Assembly (NCBI GenBank): GCA_910584215.1
Contig: CAJTYI010000117.1
Span: forward strand, 1 to 6,614
Direction: 5' to 3'
Length of the DNA: 6,614 nucleotides
DNA from: an uncultured Roseburia sp.
GTDB lineage: Bacteria; Bacillota; Clostridia; Lachnospirales; Lachnospiraceae
A program made the position numbers and the translations under genes. The notes beneath the pieces are model-generated. The model worked only from the letters and a program-made list of their open reading frames with translations. It searched no databases and had not been told where the DNA came from. This document shows positions 5,687-6,614 of the stretch, in pieces (positions within the stretch are counted from its first letter, which is position 1; each line of letters opens with the position of its first letter).

Positions 5687-6142
5687 TCAGCACGGAAAAA
5701 ATGAAAAAGCAGTGTTTTTTGTTCCATTATAGATGTATGACGGCATTACCCGAATACCTTTATAATAAATTTCGCTATTCCGCAATTTATAGGTCGAAAC
5801 GGCGGGAACGGCGTTTTTCTTTGTTGACTTTTTCGTAATCATGTTAAAGGCTTTCTTTGCAACATCTCCCATAAGCATAATAACCTTTGTATTGGGGAAT
5901 AAAGAAAGCTCTGCCTCTAAATATGGCAAGCTGCTTTCAATACTGCTTTTGTCGATGGCATATTCTGTCTTTGGGGTTTTTACCGCATTTGTGATATAGA
6001 TACCCATTTGTAATATGTCTTGTATGGAAGTAACTGCTGCTCCCGCTCCTTGCAAAAGGGGGAGCGTTGTTTTCAGATAATCAGCGTCGGGGAGTCCATA
6101 AAAATCCTGTAAAGGGTCAGAGGGAACAACTTCATTTATCAT
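5687..6142 (-). pseudogene. Uracil-DNA glycosylase-family protein, apparently truncated at both ends
   Basis: Resembles the uracil-DNA-glycosylase-like proteins common in Clostridia: INEVVPSDPLQDFYG near the start, DILQMGIYITNAVKTPKTEY in the middle, VIMLMGDVAKKAFNMI, and GIRVMPSYI near the end, where PS probably corresponds to the HPS motif of the family. Members I know have more residues before INEVVP and a conserved tail of about 25 residues after the PSYI segment. Here the frame opens only about nine codons upstream of the ATG before a stop, and after PSYI the sequence changes to an unrelated YNGTKNTAFSFFPC. No ribosome binding site precedes the ATG at 6142. I therefore call it a remnant rather than a working repair enzyme; a short functional variant cannot be excluded. 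Family memory, not a search, is the basis. Confidence 0.68.
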
Positions 6143-6144
6143 AA

Positions 6145-6231
6145 TGCATGGATGACGATAATTATATTCTTACCCTTGCCGCCATTGCAAAGGAATGGAA
6201 AGTAAGGGGACTGGGAGGCGCATCTGAATGA
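6145..6231 (+). pseudogene. 3' fragment of an unidentified gene
   Basis: A plus-strand frame with protein-like composition, DDDNYILTLAAIAKEW then KVRGLGGASE, ends at the TGA 6229-6231. An in-frame TAA at 6142-6144 stands immediately before it, exactly where the glycosylase remnant of the opposite strand loses its similarity. There is no ribosome binding site for the ATG at 6148. It reads like the C-terminal end of a longer gene cut at the junction. I do not recognise the family. Confidence 0.4.
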
Positions 6232-6265
6232 AGAATAAAAACCATAAAATCCGTTTTAGATTGCT

Positions 6266-6294
6266 TTGACTCGTTGAAACGTATAAAATAAAAA
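6266..6294 (+). promoter_or_regulatory. Weak candidate promoter for the small HTH gene
   Basis: TTGACT (6266-6271), a 17-base spacer and TAAAAA (6289-6294, four of six matches) precede the GGAGG of the next gene by eight bases. A TATAAA at 6282-6287 is the better -10 but has no well-spaced -35. Low certainty. Confidence 0.28.
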
Positions 6295-6314
6295 TCATAG
6301 ACGGAGGAAAAATC

Positions 6315-6479
6315 ATGGATTACAAATCAATAAAGGAAGCATCAGAAAAATGGGGAATTTCTGAACGCAGAATACAAAAGCTCTGCTCAGAAAATTGAAG
6401 GGAAGGCGTGGTTCGGTTCAGTCGGGTTTGGGCGATACCGAAAAATGCGGAGAAACCAAAGGATGCAAGAAGAAAGTGA
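6315..6479 (+). pseudogene. Small helix-turn-helix DNA-binding protein gene with an internal TGA stop
   Basis: GGAGG at 6303-6307 leads into MDYKSIKEASEKWGISERRI, a start typical of the roughly 55-60-residue helix-turn-helix proteins carried on mobile elements of Clostridia. In-frame TGA at 6396-6398 (codon 28) stops it after LCSEN, yet the same frame continues with REGVVRFSRVWAIPKNAEKP and KDARRK to the TGA at 6477-6479, which is the normal second half of this family. The stop sits where relatives usually have Arg, and CGA to TGA is a single transition. The simplest reading is a nonsense-mutated gene. Start, ribosome site and both halves being intact suggest the mutation is recent. Reassigned TGA or readthrough is not supported, since TGA is used as a normal stop by neighbouring genes. 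Confidence 0.72.
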
Positions 6480-6510
6480 TTGGCATTGCGTTACCTGAAA
6501 GGAAATGACC

Positions 6511-6614
6511 ATGTATAAGATTGGAATTTGTGATGACGATAAGATTTTATGCTCTGTTTTGGAAGAACAGATCTACGAACTTTCAAAACAAACAGAGATA
6601 AAAGTTGATGTTGA
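6511..6614 (+). CDS. Response regulator, N-terminal part (LytTR/AgrA type likely), cut by window end
   Basis: The first 34 codons begin MYKIGICDDDKILCSVLEEQ and continue into a helix and the second strand (TEIKVDV). This is the start of a receiver domain: strand 1 KIGICDD with the acidic Asp8-Asp10 pocket, then helix 1. The phospho-acceptor Asp lies beyond the window. The wording ICDDD and the E/Q-rich first helix are characteristic of LytTR-type regulators such as AgrA/VirR relatives, but the output domain is not visible. AAAGGA about seven bases upstream serves as ribosome site. It lies 31 bases after the broken HTH gene on the same strand and may be in the same transcript. Confidence 0.82.
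   Translation, partial: MYKIGICDDDKILCSVLEEQIYELSKQTEIKVDV

Noticed and set aside
6151..6542. 11-base direct repeat GATGACGATAA at 6151-6161 and 6532-6542 as a possible attachment site or target duplication
   Set aside because: Both copies lie within Asp-rich coding stretches (DDDN and CDDDK), so the match is explained by codons; no other boundary signal is present.

Overview
The window looks like an accessory stretch from a low-to-moderate GC, Gram-positive anaerobe of the class Clostridia, most likely a gut Lachnospiraceae-type bacterium. This is inferred from strong GGAGG-type ribosome binding sites, TTGACA/TATAAT-like promoters, a lipoprotein class D beta-lactamase, a Cys-rich variant of acetolactate synthase and small mobile-element-style genes at the right end. 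No ribosomal RNA, tRNA or CRISPR array was seen.

Layout, left to right. Bases 1-560 hold no convincing gene; an open but unidentified frame lies at the extreme left on the minus strand. A class D beta-lactamase lipoprotein follows (616-1557, +). Convergent to it is a two-gene minus-strand operon (2877 down to 1623): an isoprenylcysteine-methyltransferase-like membrane protein, then a soluble SAM-dependent methyltransferase 16 bases downstream. A 300-base divergent control region (2878-3177) separates this operon from a TetR-family regulator (TTG start at 3178) and the large subunit of acetolactate synthase, ilvB (3837-5579). The control region has a near-perfect sigma-A promoter for tetR, a possible second promoter on each strand, and an inverted repeat placed where a TetR-type repressor could block both directions. 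A simple reading is that the TetR protein senses a small molecule and controls itself, ilvB and the methyltransferase pair together. The function of that module is not known to me.

The right end (5580-6614) looks rearranged. Three perfect inverted repeats follow one another directly after ilvB. Next comes a uracil-DNA-glycosylase-family gene on the minus strand that appears cut at both ends. A sharp junction near 6143-6148 leads to an unrelated plus-strand gene tail. After that are a small helix-turn-helix gene interrupted by an in-frame TGA, and the first 34 codons of a response regulator that runs off the window. These are typical debris and accessory genes of integrative elements.

The observations most worth following up are the CX6CX3CX6C insertion next to the active-site loop of the acetolactate synthase, the divergent TetR/ilvB/methyltransferase arrangement with its candidate operator, and the triple hairpin array.
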